Positions 27,710 through 35,335 of a stretch of 64,000 nt of DNA are shown piece by piece. The notes under the pieces are model-generated. The model ran no database searches. It was not told where the DNA came from and worked only from the letters and a program-made list of their open reading frames with translations. Position 1 is the first letter of the stretch. Each line of letters starts with the position of its first letter. The stretch spans positions 434,001-498,000 of the forward strand of contig NZ_VCNI01000002.1 of assembly GCF_005937185.1 (NCBI RefSeq), in the 5' to 3' direction. Made by a program: the position numbers and the translations under genes. Origin of the DNA: Flagellimonas algicola (GTDB lineage: Bacteria; Bacteroidota; Bacteroidia; Flavobacteriales; Flavobacteriaceae).

Positions 27710-28144
27710 TTATAAACTTAAGGCTATCGCTTTTTCAATTCGATAATAGCAGTGATTGGGATTGTCGGCATTAAGGCGCAGCACACCACTTACCGAGAGC
27801 AGATCATCCATTATGAATGAAGGCTTTTCGTCAAATTCAAGTTCCATTATGGTTTCAGGGCCTCCATTACCACAAAAAAAACAGGACGCCATTGGGTTTT
27901 TGGAAAGTAGGTAAACGGATTGGGTTCCATCCAAAACCAAAAAATAACCCGTTACTATGACTTCCTTTCCCTCCAAGGCCAGAAGTTCGGGTGCAAACAC
28001 TGCCTGCCTGAATATTGGAATGTCCGCATTGGATTCCCATGAAATACCTGCTTGGAGATCGGCCCATTCCAAGACCGTTTGTGCCTGAACCTGCGTTCCC
28101 AACCAGCACAACATCAAACAACAAAACAAACTCCAGGTTTTCAA
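27710..28144 (-). CDS. Secreted CxxC protein, paralogue 2 (NPMASCFFCG family)
   Basis: The 144-residue protein has a signal peptide (MKTWSLFCCLMLCWLGTQVQ, then AQ) and a compact mature domain that looks like an OB fold (EVIVTGYFLVLDGTQSVYLL, LLSVSGVLRLN). The signature NPMASCFFCGNGGPET places Cys88 and Cys91 in a CxxC pair, with a third conserved Cys near the C-terminus (NHCYYRI). The start is taken as TTG at 28144 because it overlaps the previous stop as TTGA and begins a proper signal peptide; the longer frame from 28186 lies inside the upstream gene. It is a clear paralogue of the next gene. No function is known to me; a periplasmic metal-binding or metal-delivery role for the ABC system is inferred. 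Confidence 0.82.
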   Translation of the reverse strand: MKTWSLFCCLMLCWLGTQVQAQTVLEWADLQAGISWESNADIPIFRQAVFAPELLALEGKEVIVTGYFLVLDGTQSVYLLSKNPMASCFFCGNGGPETIMELEFDEKPSFIMDDLLSVSGVLRLNADNPNHCYYRIEKAIALSL

Positions 28145-28581
28145 TTTAACAATTGGCCCGTGGCCCCATTTAAAATATAATTGCAACGATCCACGTTATC
28201 CGGGTTGAGTTCCAGTATCCCAGTAACCTCAACAATCTGATCCGTTTTAAAAGGTGGTTTTTCCTTGAAATCAACCTCTATAATGGTCTCTGGTCCGGCT
28301 GCCCCACAAAAAAAGCAGGAAGCCATAGGATTTGCAGAGATCAAAAAGATGTCCCCATTCCCGGAAATGTCCAGGAAAAAGCCTTTAATCTTAACCTCCT
28401 GTCCTTGGAACGATTTAATCCTTGGACCAAAAGTAGGCATCAAAAAATTAACATCATATGTAGCATTATACTTAGGTTCAAAATCAACATCGGCAAAGTC
28501 CTGCCATGTAAGTTGCATCTGAGCGTACAGTCCTTGAATCGTAAAGAGCAGTACTAATGTGAAAAGCATAGGGTTACGCAT
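28141..28581 (-). CDS. Secreted CxxC protein, paralogue 1 (NPMASCFFCG family)
   Basis: The 146-residue protein has a signal peptide (MRNPMLFTLVLLFTIQGLYA) and shares with its downstream neighbour the motif NPMASCFFCGAAGPET (Cys89, Cys92), the OB-like strands EVKIKGFFLDISGNGDIFLI and IVEVTGILELN, and a third Cys in DRCNYIL. Overall the two are about one-third to one-half alike by eye, so they arose by duplication. It overlaps the permease gene by 8 bases. Export plus a CxxC pair next to an FtsX-like ABC system and a Zur-like repressor suggests a periplasmic metal-handling partner, analogous in place to accessory proteins of the Vibrio Zrg zinc system; that parallel is from memory and unproven. 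Confidence 0.82.
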   Translation of the reverse strand: MRNPMLFTLVLLFTIQGLYAQMQLTWQDFADVDFEPKYNATYDVNFLMPTFGPRIKSFQGQEVKIKGFFLDISGNGDIFLISANPMASCFFCGAAGPETIIEVDFKEKPPFKTDQIVEVTGILELNPDNVDRCNYILNGATGQLLN

Positions 28582-29899
28582 CTGATAATGTTTTTGAGAT
28601 ATTCAATTTAAAAATAGATATTGAAGCAAGCAAGGTGGCGACCAAAGTTATGAGCAATGCCACACCAAGAAAGGCTATTTCCGTGGCGTCAAATCCTGTC
28701 ATTTGTAAGTTATATCCATAGGAAGCTTCGGTAACTAAGGAAGTTATCCAAATACCTATCCTTCCCAACAGCCAACCAAGGAAAAATCCTGAAAGTGTTA
28801 ATAGAAGACCTTCCAAAAAAACAACCCACAACAATTGGGCAGTCCCAAGGCCGTAGATACGTAACAAGGCCAATTCCTGCCTGCGCTCCCTAATGGTCTT
28901 TAAAAGACTGATAAAAATACTGAGCCCGGACACCAACAAGATGGCCAAGGCAATTCCATTGATGGTTTTAATCCCTGAACCCAGCAAACCTAAAAGACGT
29001 TGAACTTCAAAGCCCGGTAAGGCGGCCTGCATGTTGGTATTTTCGTTGATAAACCTTGGCAATTGCACCATGGCCAATGGATTCTTGAACTTCACTAAAA
29101 AGGAAGTGACCTCACGATCTTCATGATCGTGTTCTTCGCCAGCATGTTCATCTTCATGATCGTGGTCGTCATGCCCGTTATGGTCGTGAGCTTCATCATG
29201 GTCATCGTCTCCTTCATGATCGTGTTCATCTTCAATGTCATGCTCGTGTTCTTCCTCGTGTTCTTCGCCATGCTCCTCCCCGTGTTCGTGTGCTTCCCAA
29301 ACACTTTCCAGATTGGAGATCAATAACCTATCTACAACAGTTCCTGTGGGCTTTAGTAACCCCTTGACCACGTAAGGATGATCTTCATGGGATTCGACTC
29401 CAATTGAAGCCAGTCCGTGGGAACTCGTAAAGGTATCACCTACTTTTAACTGCAGTTTTTGGGCGATAATGCTTCCTACTACCACCTCAAAAGATTCAGA
29501 ATACAATTCCCCTTCCAAAAGAGTAGCTTCGTATTTATCCAAATACTCATGGGTGGTCCCCAAAATGCGATATCCCTTGTAGTTATCCCCATATGAAACT
29601 GGAATAGCCAATTCAACCATGGGGTTTTTGGTTAAAAATTCCGCCTCTTCCAACTTGATGTTTCCTGTAGGCACATCTATATGTAAGACCGAGGACAATA
29701 CCAGTTGCAGCGGGCTTCCCTTCGCTCCCACCACCATATCAAAAGGTGCTATGTTTTTATCCAATTGACCACTCAATTGCTTGCTTAGTTGCAGTACAAA
29801 TGTGACCAAGAACACACTCAAGACCAGTAGTAAAAGACTTAAAAGTAAATTGAGCGGCTTGGACACCATGTTCCGAAATGCCAAAAATCCTAGTCTCAT
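28574..29899 (-). CDS. FtsX-like ABC transporter permease with a histidine-rich periplasmic insert
   Basis: The 441-residue permease has the MacB/LolE topology: one membrane span near the N-terminus (about 15-38), a large periplasmic MacB-type domain, then three spans (about 318-345, 355-390, 405-435). The periplasmic domain is interrupted at about residues 203-263 by an insert of 61 residues with 17 His and many Asp/Glu, in patterns such as HEHGEEHGEEHEEEH. Such stretches chelate zinc, nickel or copper. Its ATG overlaps the ATPase stop as ATGA. MacB-type permeases usually act as mechanotransmitters rather than channels, so it may drive a periplasmic process or move a metal-bound ligand. Substrate assignment is inference. 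Confidence 0.88.
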   Translation of the reverse strand: MRLGFLAFRNMVSKPLNLLLSLLLLVLSVFLVTFVLQLSKQLSGQLDKNIAPFDMVVGAKGSPLQLVLSSVLHIDVPTGNIKLEEAEFLTKNPMVELAIPVSYGDNYKGYRILGTTHEYLDKYEATLLEGELYSESFEVVVGSIIAQKLQLKVGDTFTSSHGLASIGVESHEDHPYVVKGLLKPTGTVVDRLLISNLESVWEAHEHGEEHGEEHEEEHEHDIEDEHDHEGDDDHDEAHDHNGHDDHDHEDEHAGEEHDHEDREVTSFLVKFKNPLAMVQLPRFINENTNMQAALPGFEVQRLLGLLGSGIKTINGIALAILLVSGLSIFISLLKTIRERRQELALLRIYGLGTAQLLWVVFLEGLLLTLSGFFLGWLLGRIGIWITSLVTEASYGYNLQMTGFDATEIAFLGVALLITLVATLLASISIFKLNISKTLSDA

Positions 29900-30522
29900 A
29901 GGGTTAACTGATTTTTAAAATGGGATTTTACTCTGTGGTCATGGGTGATAATCACCAAACTACTTTGACAGATTTTGGCCTCCTCCTTTAAAAGTTCGAT
30001 AACGGTGGTACAATTTGCATCATCCAAATTGGATGTGGGCTCATCGGCAAAAACAACATCTGGTTTATGGATCAGACCCAAGGCAATGGAAAGTCGTTGC
30101 TGTTGTCCCTGGCTAAGCTGTGTAACCTTCTTGTGGAGGACTTCAGAAAGTCCCAAACGTGAAGCAAGTTCCTTTATCCGAGCCTTGTCCAGAGCTTTTT
30201 TTGGAAAACTTTGTCTTAACACCAAGTTTTGGTAAACGCTAAGGGATCTAATAAAGTGATACTGCTGAAATATCAAACCAATATGGCTGCCTCTAAAGCG
30301 ATCCATATCTCTTCGTTTCAAGGTTTGAAAATCTGTTCCCGCAACAGATATTGTACCACTGGATACAGGTAACAAACCGGCCAGTAAATGTAATAAAGTG
30401 GTTTTACCAACCCCTGATGGCCCAAGAATCAAAAGGTGTTCGCCAGATTTTAAATGGACATCAGGAAAGGAAAATTCCGATCCATTTTCATAGGTAAATT
30501 GAAGTGCATCTGTTTGTATCAC
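29896..30522 (-). CDS. ABC transporter ATP-binding protein (LolD/MacB-type)
   Basis: The 208-residue ATPase has Walker A (LGPSGVGKTTLLHLLAG), the Q-loop (IFQQYHFI), the ABC signature (LSQGQQQRLSIALGL), Walker B (DVVFADEPTSNLD) and the switch His (VIITHDHRV). It powers the FtsX-like permease encoded next, with which it overlaps by 4 bases. The start is GTG at 30522. It is the first gene of the operon that runs to the Fur-family repressor, and its promoter shares a palindromic operator with the divergent merC-like gene. Confidence 0.93.
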   Translation of the reverse strand: MIQTDALQFTYENGSEFSFPDVHLKSGEHLLILGPSGVGKTTLLHLLAGLLPVSSGTISVAGTDFQTLKRRDMDRFRGSHIGLIFQQYHFIRSLSVYQNLVLRQSFPKKALDKARIKELASRLGLSEVLHKKVTQLSQGQQQRLSIALGLIHKPDVVFADEPTSNLDDANCTTVIELLKEEAKICQSSLVIITHDHRVKSHFKNQLTL

Positions 30523-30536
30523 TTAAATGCTTTTGG

Positions 30537-30563
30537 CAAAAATAAAAATAATTATAAATGCAA
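30537..30563 (-). promoter_or_regulatory. Promoter of the ABC/CxxC/Fur operon
   Basis: On the minus strand TTG (30561-30563) is followed after 16 bases by TATTTTTG (30537-30544), matching TAnnTTTG. The -33 element lies inside the left arm of the palindrome at 30555-30577. Confidence 0.6.
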
Positions 30564-30577
30564 CTGAGTTGCATTTA
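30555..30577. promoter_or_regulatory. Palindromic operator, candidate Zur/Fur box shared by divergent promoters
   Basis: Eleven-base arms are perfectly complementary around a single central G; the core is TGCAACTGAGTTGCA. Both arms cover the -33 TTG of one of the two divergent promoters, so a dimer bound here would block both. A Fur-family gene ends the operon on one side, which makes it the leading candidate ligand. Confidence 0.75.
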
Positions 30578-30596
30578 ATTTTTTAAGCTACTTTTG
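30569..30596 (+). promoter_or_regulatory. Promoter of the merC-like/folE operon
   Basis: TTG (30569-30571) is followed after 17 bases by TACTTTTG (30589-30596), matching the Bacteroidota -7 element. The -33 element lies inside the right arm of the palindrome. Confidence 0.62.
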
Positions 30597-30643
30597 TTTG
30601 GCAAATTTCAAAATTTGGAGCTTGACGTTAAATCTACTTAATT

Positions 30644-31051
30644 ATGAAGACTATTAATCTTACATCAAAATCCGATGTTATTGGTGCAACTGCCAGTGCA
30701 CTTTGTCTAGTACATTGTGTGGCCACTCCATTTCTTTTTGTGGTTCAAGCAGGGGTGGTGTCCGTAGGAGAGGGACGTCCACAATGGTGGGGGATTCTTG
30801 ATTTGGTTTTTCTTGTAATTTCCTTTTTTGCCATTGTGTGGACCAATAAGACTACTGCAAAGCGCTGGGTTGGTTTTGCCCTTTGGATCTGTTGGCTATT
30901 GTTGGCCTTTGTTGTTTTTAACGAAAAACTTTCCTTGATTCCGCTTGTTGAAGAAGCAGTGTACATCCCGGCATTGGGTCTTATCTTTTTTCATATATAC
31001 AATCGCAAATATTGCCAATGTGGACAGAAAAACTGTTGTGCAGATACTTAA
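30644..31051 (+). CDS. MerC domain-containing membrane protein
   Basis: The 135-residue protein has four membrane spans (about 12-40, 48-66, 73-92, 104-118) and the MerC-type cysteine pair in the first span, Cys21 and Cys25 (ALCLVHCVATP). The C-terminus adds four cysteines (Cys124, Cys126, Cys131, Cys132; YCQCGQKNCC). Mercury MerC imports Hg(II), but no other mer gene is here and MerC-like proteins are common in flavobacteria in other metal settings. It is divergent from the ABC/Fur operon, shares its operator, and precedes folE by 28 bases. Uptake or sensing of a thiophilic metal such as zinc is the most economical reading; this is inference. Confidence 0.85.
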   Translation: MKTINLTSKSDVIGATASALCLVHCVATPFLFVVQAGVVSVGEGRPQWWGILDLVFLVISFFAIVWTNKTTAKRWVGFALWICWLLLAFVVFNEKLSLIPLVEEAVYIPALGLIFFHIYNRKYCQCGQKNCCADT

Positions 31052-31079
31052 TTTGCATTTTAACCTCCCAATTACCAAA

Positions 31080-31745
31080 ATGGATATCGACAAAATAGAA
31101 ATTATAGGAGATCAGCATCTTCCTACTTCCTTAGAGACGCCTTTACATCCCAACGCTTTTGATCATTCCGATGATGAAAAGATTGAAACCATTCAACACC
31201 ACTTTCAAAAAATAATGGAAGCTCTTGGTTTGGATTTATCCGACGATAGTCTCTCCGGCACCCCATACCGCGTAGCTAAAATGTACGTGAAGGAATTGTT
31301 CTATGGTTTGAATCCCAAGAACAGACCCAAAATTTCTACCTTCAGCAACAAATATGGGTATAAAAAAATGCTGGTTGAAAAGGACATCAACATCGATTCT
31401 TCCTGTGAACACCATTTCCTTCCCATAGTCGGAAAAGCCCATATCGGGTATATTCCAAAGAACAAGGTCATTGGGCTTTCCAAAATAAACAGACTGGTGG
31501 ATTATTACGCCCACCGCCCTCAAGTACAGGAACGCCTTTGCTTGCAGATCATGAAGGATTTACAGCAGACCTTAGGTACCGAAGACGTGATTGTCGTAGT
31601 GAATGCGGAACATCTTTGTGTTTCCGCTCGTGGAATCAAGGACAAAAACAGCACTACAACTACCATGGAATACGGAGGCGTTTTTGAGGATTCTATTTAT
31701 CGTAATGAATTTCTAGCACTGGTTGCAGATGATGTAAAGCGGTAA
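31080..31745 (+). CDS. folE: GTP cyclohydrolase I (type IA, zinc-dependent)
   Basis: The 221-residue enzyme converts GTP to 7,8-dihydroneopterin triphosphate, the first step to folate and pterins. Zinc ligands are present: Cys109 and His112 in SSCEHHFLPIVG, and Cys180 in EHLCVSARG, at the same places as E. coli Cys110, His113 and Cys181. The ATG at 31080 gives the family length; a longer frame to 30945 only overlaps the merC-like gene. Its place behind a gene under a probable zinc-responsive operator is notable, because zinc-starved bacteria usually swap this enzyme for the zinc-independent FolE2. Here the zinc-requiring form itself is linked. Confidence 0.95.
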   Translation: MDIDKIEIIGDQHLPTSLETPLHPNAFDHSDDEKIETIQHHFQKIMEALGLDLSDDSLSGTPYRVAKMYVKELFYGLNPKNRPKISTFSNKYGYKKMLVEKDINIDSSCEHHFLPIVGKAHIGYIPKNKVIGLSKINRLVDYYAHRPQVQERLCLQIMKDLQQTLGTEDVIVVVNAEHLCVSARGIKDKNSTTTTMEYGGVFEDSIYRNEFLALVADDVKR

Positions 31746-31754
31746 TCACCCACG

Positions 31755-33167
31755 CTACACAGCCTCCTTGCCAAATCTTTCCCATGGTCCGGTAATGGCC
31801 ACAGTATCCCCATTCTCCTGAACATTGACGAACAGGGTTTTGCCTGATGGTGAAAACACCAAGCCCGTAAGTTCGGATTTGGAACTACGGTTGCAGGCCA
31901 AAGTATAAATGTTTCCATCTTTATCAATACCCCGAATATGGTTCAACTCCCCATTATCTTCACATAGTAACACATCTCCCCAAGGAGCAATGCTAAGGTT
32001 GTCGCACATATGCAAAACAGTTTTGTCGTTGGATTCTGCATAAAGTTCTAGCATGGCAGGTTCCGCATTCTCCCCTTCCAAACCTTCCTTTGGGGATAAG
32101 CTATATTTAAAAACCTGTCCGAAATTGTGTGGCCCACCGTTGGTGCAAGCGAAAAAGAGCTCCCCTTCTCCCATCCATATACCTTCACCACGAGCAAACC
32201 GGGCTGCCCCAGAATCAAATCCCCTATACCTTAGGTCGTCTTCGGGAGCTTCTACATTGTCCATATTTATCCAAAATACCTCCATTGGGGAATTTCTTGC
32301 CACCTCCTGTGCTTCCCAGTTTCTTGTATCCAGACTTTTCTTGTCTTTAACTGCTAAAACCTGCAGCATACCGCCAGCCAAAAGGTTTTCCTTTTCGTTC
32401 GGAATAAACCTATAGATAAGTCCATCGGGTCTATCCTCGGTTAAATAAACGCAACCCGAATTGGGATCAACCGCTACAGCTTCGTGATTGAATCTTCCCA
32501 TAGCCTTTATTGGAACAGGAGTGACCATCTCCTTAGCATTCTTGGGAACCTCAAACACATAACCATGGTCTTTAAGGATTTGGTTCCCATCTGCTTTGGT
32601 AACGTCTTCCTCACAGGTAATCCAACTGCCCCAAGGCGAAACCCCACCTGCACAGTTTCTATAGGTTCCCGCCAAACTCAGATATTGATCTACCACTGTC
32701 CCTTTTTCTTCATCATATATCAAGGTAGTTGTACCCCCCAATCCTGGATTGATTCCACTTCCTGAGTCGAAGAGTTTGTCCAAATCCACACCTGACAATA
32801 ATTCGTTGGCTGGGCCAAATGGACTATGTTCCAATGTTGTGGGGCTGTTCTCATGGTTGCAAATAATGACTGTTAGCCCTGCGTCATCCAGAAAGGCCCC
32901 CATTCCATCAGGTCTACCGGGCACCAACAGCCCGTCAGACATTTTTTGACCAGACTTTGAGATAATTTTATACGAAAACCCCTCGGGAAGATCCAGATAA
33001 CCATTGGCATCTGGTTTAAGATCCAAACTGACTGCTTGCTCGGCTTCTGAATTCCCACCCTTCTTTTTTCTATTGGTACAATTGACCAATGATATCAGAG
33101 CCAAAGAGGTAAGCGTTGATTGTTTGATAAAATGTCTTCGGGTGTAGTCTTTCTGGTTATCGCTCAT
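31755..33167 (-). CDS. PhoX-like (DUF839) secreted phosphatase family protein
   Basis: The 470-residue protein belongs to the PhoX/DUF839 beta-propeller family, whose studied members are calcium/iron-dependent alkaline phosphatases. The N-terminus carries a twin-arginine motif (YTRRHFIKQSTLTSLALI) followed by a lipobox-like LVNC, so it is probably exported folded by Tat and possibly lipidated. Family segments include NHENSPTTLEHSPFGPANELL, GAARFARGEGIWMGEGELFFAC and MCDNLSIAPWGDVLLCEDN. Its 3' end faces folE with a 9-base gap and no clear terminator. Phosphatase activity is expected but many DUF839 proteins are untested. Confidence 0.88.
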   Translation of the reverse strand: MSDNQKDYTRRHFIKQSTLTSLALISLVNCTNRKKKGGNSEAEQAVSLDLKPDANGYLDLPEGFSYKIISKSGQKMSDGLLVPGRPDGMGAFLDDAGLTVIICNHENSPTTLEHSPFGPANELLSGVDLDKLFDSGSGINPGLGGTTTLIYDEEKGTVVDQYLSLAGTYRNCAGGVSPWGSWITCEEDVTKADGNQILKDHGYVFEVPKNAKEMVTPVPIKAMGRFNHEAVAVDPNSGCVYLTEDRPDGLIYRFIPNEKENLLAGGMLQVLAVKDKKSLDTRNWEAQEVARNSPMEVFWINMDNVEAPEDDLRYRGFDSGAARFARGEGIWMGEGELFFACTNGGPHNFGQVFKYSLSPKEGLEGENAEPAMLELYAESNDKTVLHMCDNLSIAPWGDVLLCEDNGELNHIRGIDKDGNIYTLACNRSSKSELTGLVFSPSGKTLFVNVQENGDTVAITGPWERFGKEAV

Positions 33168-33344
33168 GCTATGTGATTGTTTTATTGTCTAGGCAGAGTC
33201 TCCTTTCAACAAAGTTATTCATTGGAATAGAAAAATTGTTCTATTGCGAATTTTAAAACAATTTGCTAACCTATTCTAAACATTGATATAGGAAAGATGA
33301 TAAGAAAATGGGTGAAGAAGAAGCATTCACGGCTTATTCCAAAT

Positions 33345-33374
33345 AAAAAAGCCGAGATCAAAATCCCGGCTTTT
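33345..33374 (-). terminator. Terminator after tRNA-Leu
   Basis: AGCCGGGA and TCTCGGCT pair around TTTTGA on the minus strand, followed by a T run. Flanking A and T runs on the two sides would let it work in both directions. It is almost the same hairpin as at 16645-16673. Confidence 0.75.
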
Positions 33375-33378
33375 AAAG

Positions 33379-33460
33379 TACCTTGGGTGGGAATCGAACC
33401 CACACTCCCGAAAGAACTGGATTTTGAATCCAGCGCGTCTACCAATTCCGCCACCAAGGC
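33379..33460 (-). tRNA. tRNA-Leu (anticodon CAA)
   Basis: The 82-base minus-strand gene folds as a class II tRNA: acceptor GCCTTGG/CCAAGGT, D-arm region GGCGGAATTGGTAGACGC, anticodon stem CTGGA/TCCAG with loop TTCAAAA (anticodon CAA, reading UUG), a long variable arm (TTCTTTCGGGAGT) and the T-arm GTGGGTTCGATTCCCAC. Discriminator base is A and CCA is not encoded. A terminator hairpin follows within a few bases. Confidence 0.97.
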
Positions 33461-33564
33461 TTAATATGTATCCCCTTTTTGAAATGGGACTGCAAAGCTA
33501 AAAAATAATTTCATTTACAACCAAAAATACCTTGAAATATCCTTTAGCAACCCGAATTAATTTA

Positions 33565-33572
33565 TAAATTTG
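33565..33572 (+). promoter_or_regulatory. -7 element of the prs promoter
   Basis: TAAATTTG matches TAnnTTTG 53 bases before the prs start codon; the -33 side is weak (TTTAG near 33543). The leader then holds a hairpin with arms CCTCTTTT and AAAAGAGG (33575-33594) and a second weaker one, AATCT/AGATT, just before the ATG. Confidence 0.45.
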
Positions 33573-33624
33573 CACCTCTTTTGAAAAAAAGAGGATTTAA
33601 TAATCTAGTCGACAACAGATTACA

Positions 33625-34566
33625 ATGCCGTACCAAGTTCCAGAACCCAAAATTTTTGCCTGTACCCAGAGTACAGCGCTTGGCGAGAAAATTGCCGCAT
33701 CCTACGGGGCGGACCTTGGAAAGGTACTTTTTTCAAGATATAGTGATGGTGAATTTCAACCGTCATTTGAAGAATCCATCCGCGGGACCCGGATTTTTAT
33801 CATTGGATCCACCAATCCAAGTTCGGAAAATCTGATGGAAATGTTGCTAATGCTGGATGCGGCCAAAAGAGCTTCGGCAAGACATATCACTGCGGTAATG
33901 CCCTACTTTGGTTGGGCCAGACAGGACAGAAAGGATAAACCCAGGGTTCCCATTGCTGCAAAATTGATTGCCAAAATGTTGGAGACTGCGGGTGCCACCC
34001 GTATCATCACCATGGATTTGCATGCCGACCAGATTCAAGGGTTCTTTGAAAAACCAGTGGATCACCTGTTTGCGTCCACCCTATTCTTACCCTATCTAAA
34101 AGAGTTGGAACTGGACAACTTGTGCATCGCTTCTCCCGACATGGGGGGTTCCAAACGTGCCTATGCATACTCTAAAGCCCTTGAAAGCGATGTTGTGATT
34201 TGTTACAAGCAGCGTGCCAAAGCCAATGTAATTTCCCATATGGAACTCATTGGCGAAGTGAAAGGGAAGAATGTCGTTTTGGTGGATGATATGGTAGACA
34301 CGGCCGGGACTCTTACCAGAGCAGCTGACCTTATGATAGAAAGAGGGGCCTTGAGCGTACGAGCCATCACCACTCATGGTCTGCTGTCCGGAAATGCTTA
34401 TGAAAAAATAGAAAAGTCAAAGTTGACGGAATTGATCGTAACCGATTCGATTCCCGTTGAACAAGACAAGAAAAAAATAAAAGTATTGAGTTGTGCGGAT
34501 CTGTTTGCAGACGTCATGCAAAGGGTTCACCATAACACCTCAATATCATCAAAATTTTTAATGTAA
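33625..34566 (+). CDS. prs: Ribose-phosphate pyrophosphokinase
   Basis: The 313-residue cytosolic enzyme makes 5-phosphoribosyl-1-pyrophosphate from ribose 5-phosphate and ATP, feeding purine, pyrimidine, histidine and NAD synthesis. It shows the flexible-loop and catalytic region YFGWARQDRKDKPRVPIAAK, the metal-binding DLHADQIQGFF and the PRPP-binding loop VVLVDDMVDTAGTL. Length matches the family. The gene has its own promoter region with a hairpin leader and is followed after 17 bases by rplY, an arrangement common in Bacteroidota. Confidence 0.97.
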   Translation: MPYQVPEPKIFACTQSTALGEKIAASYGADLGKVLFSRYSDGEFQPSFEESIRGTRIFIIGSTNPSSENLMEMLLMLDAAKRASARHITAVMPYFGWARQDRKDKPRVPIAAKLIAKMLETAGATRIITMDLHADQIQGFFEKPVDHLFASTLFLPYLKELELDNLCIASPDMGGSKRAYAYSKALESDVVICYKQRAKANVISHMELIGEVKGKNVVLVDDMVDTAGTLTRAADLMIERGALSVRAITTHGLLSGNAYEKIEKSKLTELIVTDSIPVEQDKKKIKVLSCADLFADVMQRVHHNTSISSKFLM

Positions 34567-34583
34567 ATCAATTTTAATATAAA

Positions 34584-35243
34584 ATGAAGTCAATTACTAT
34601 CAAAGGATCTCAAAGAGAAAGCGTGGGCAAGGTTTCTACCAAAGCCTTACGTAATGCTGGAAAGGTCCCTTGCGTGCTGTACGGAGGGGATAAGCCATTG
34701 CACTTTTCAGCAGATGAACTAGCGTTCAGACACTTAGTGTACACTCCCAATGCTCATACGGCTGTGATTGAGTTGGAAGATGGTCAAAAGTTTGACGCTG
34801 TATTACAGGATATCCAGTTTCATCCTGTAACCGACAAAATTTTGCATATCGATTTTTACCAGTTATTCAAGGACAAGCCTGTAACCATGAATATCCCAAT
34901 TCGTTTGGAAGGGAACTCCCCTGGAGTACGAAATGGTGGTCGTTTGCTTTTTAGAAAAAGAAAACTAGCTATCAAGGCTTTGCCTGACTTGCTTCCTGAT
35001 TTTATCACTATAGATATCTCTAAGCTTAGAATAGGTGGAACTATTCCTGTTGAAACGATTTTAAGTGATGATTACACCATTCTTCACCCTGATAGTACTG
35101 CAGTAGTGCAGGTAAAAGCTTCTAGAACATCTGTGGATGATGAGGAAGAAGAAGAGGAAGAAATTGAAGGTGCAGAAGGAACGGAAGGAACTGAAGCTGC
35201 CGCAGAAGGTGCTGATGCTCCAGCCGCCGAAGCTACCGAGTAG
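34584..35243 (+). CDS. rplY: 50S ribosomal protein L25 (CTC type)
   Basis: The 219-residue protein binds 5S rRNA in the large subunit. It has the N-terminal L25 domain ([25 protein letters not shown], about 10-95) and the C-terminal beta domain of the CTC form (about 100-190). The last 35 residues are very acidic and then Ala/Glu/Gly-rich ([17 protein letters not shown]), a low-complexity tail typical of Bacteroidota L25. It is co-transcribed with prs and is followed by pth. Confidence 0.96.
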   Translation: MKSITIKGSQRESVGKVSTKALRNAGKVPCVLYGGDKPLHFSADELAFRHLVYTPNAHTAVIELEDGQKFDAVLQDIQFHPVTDKILHIDFYQLFKDKPVTMNIPIRLEGNSPGVRNGGRLLFRKRKLAIKALPDLLPDFITIDISKLRIGGTIPVETILSDDYTILHPDSTAVVQVKASRTSVDDEEEEEEEIEGAEGTEGTEAAAEGADAPAAEATE

Positions 35244-35335
35244 GTTTCCATTAATCAAAATAATAGCATCCCCGTTTTACACAAAAGTAAAGTTTGGGGA
35301 TGCTTTCTTATTTTTGGGCAAAACCCATTTAAAGG

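Noticed and set aside
30644..31051. Mercury resistance locus
   Set aside because: Only a MerC-like protein is present; merR, merA, merT and merP are absent.
33266..33457. A 63-residue open frame starting MVAELVDALDSKSSS
   Set aside because: It is the translation of the tRNA-Leu gene and its terminator.
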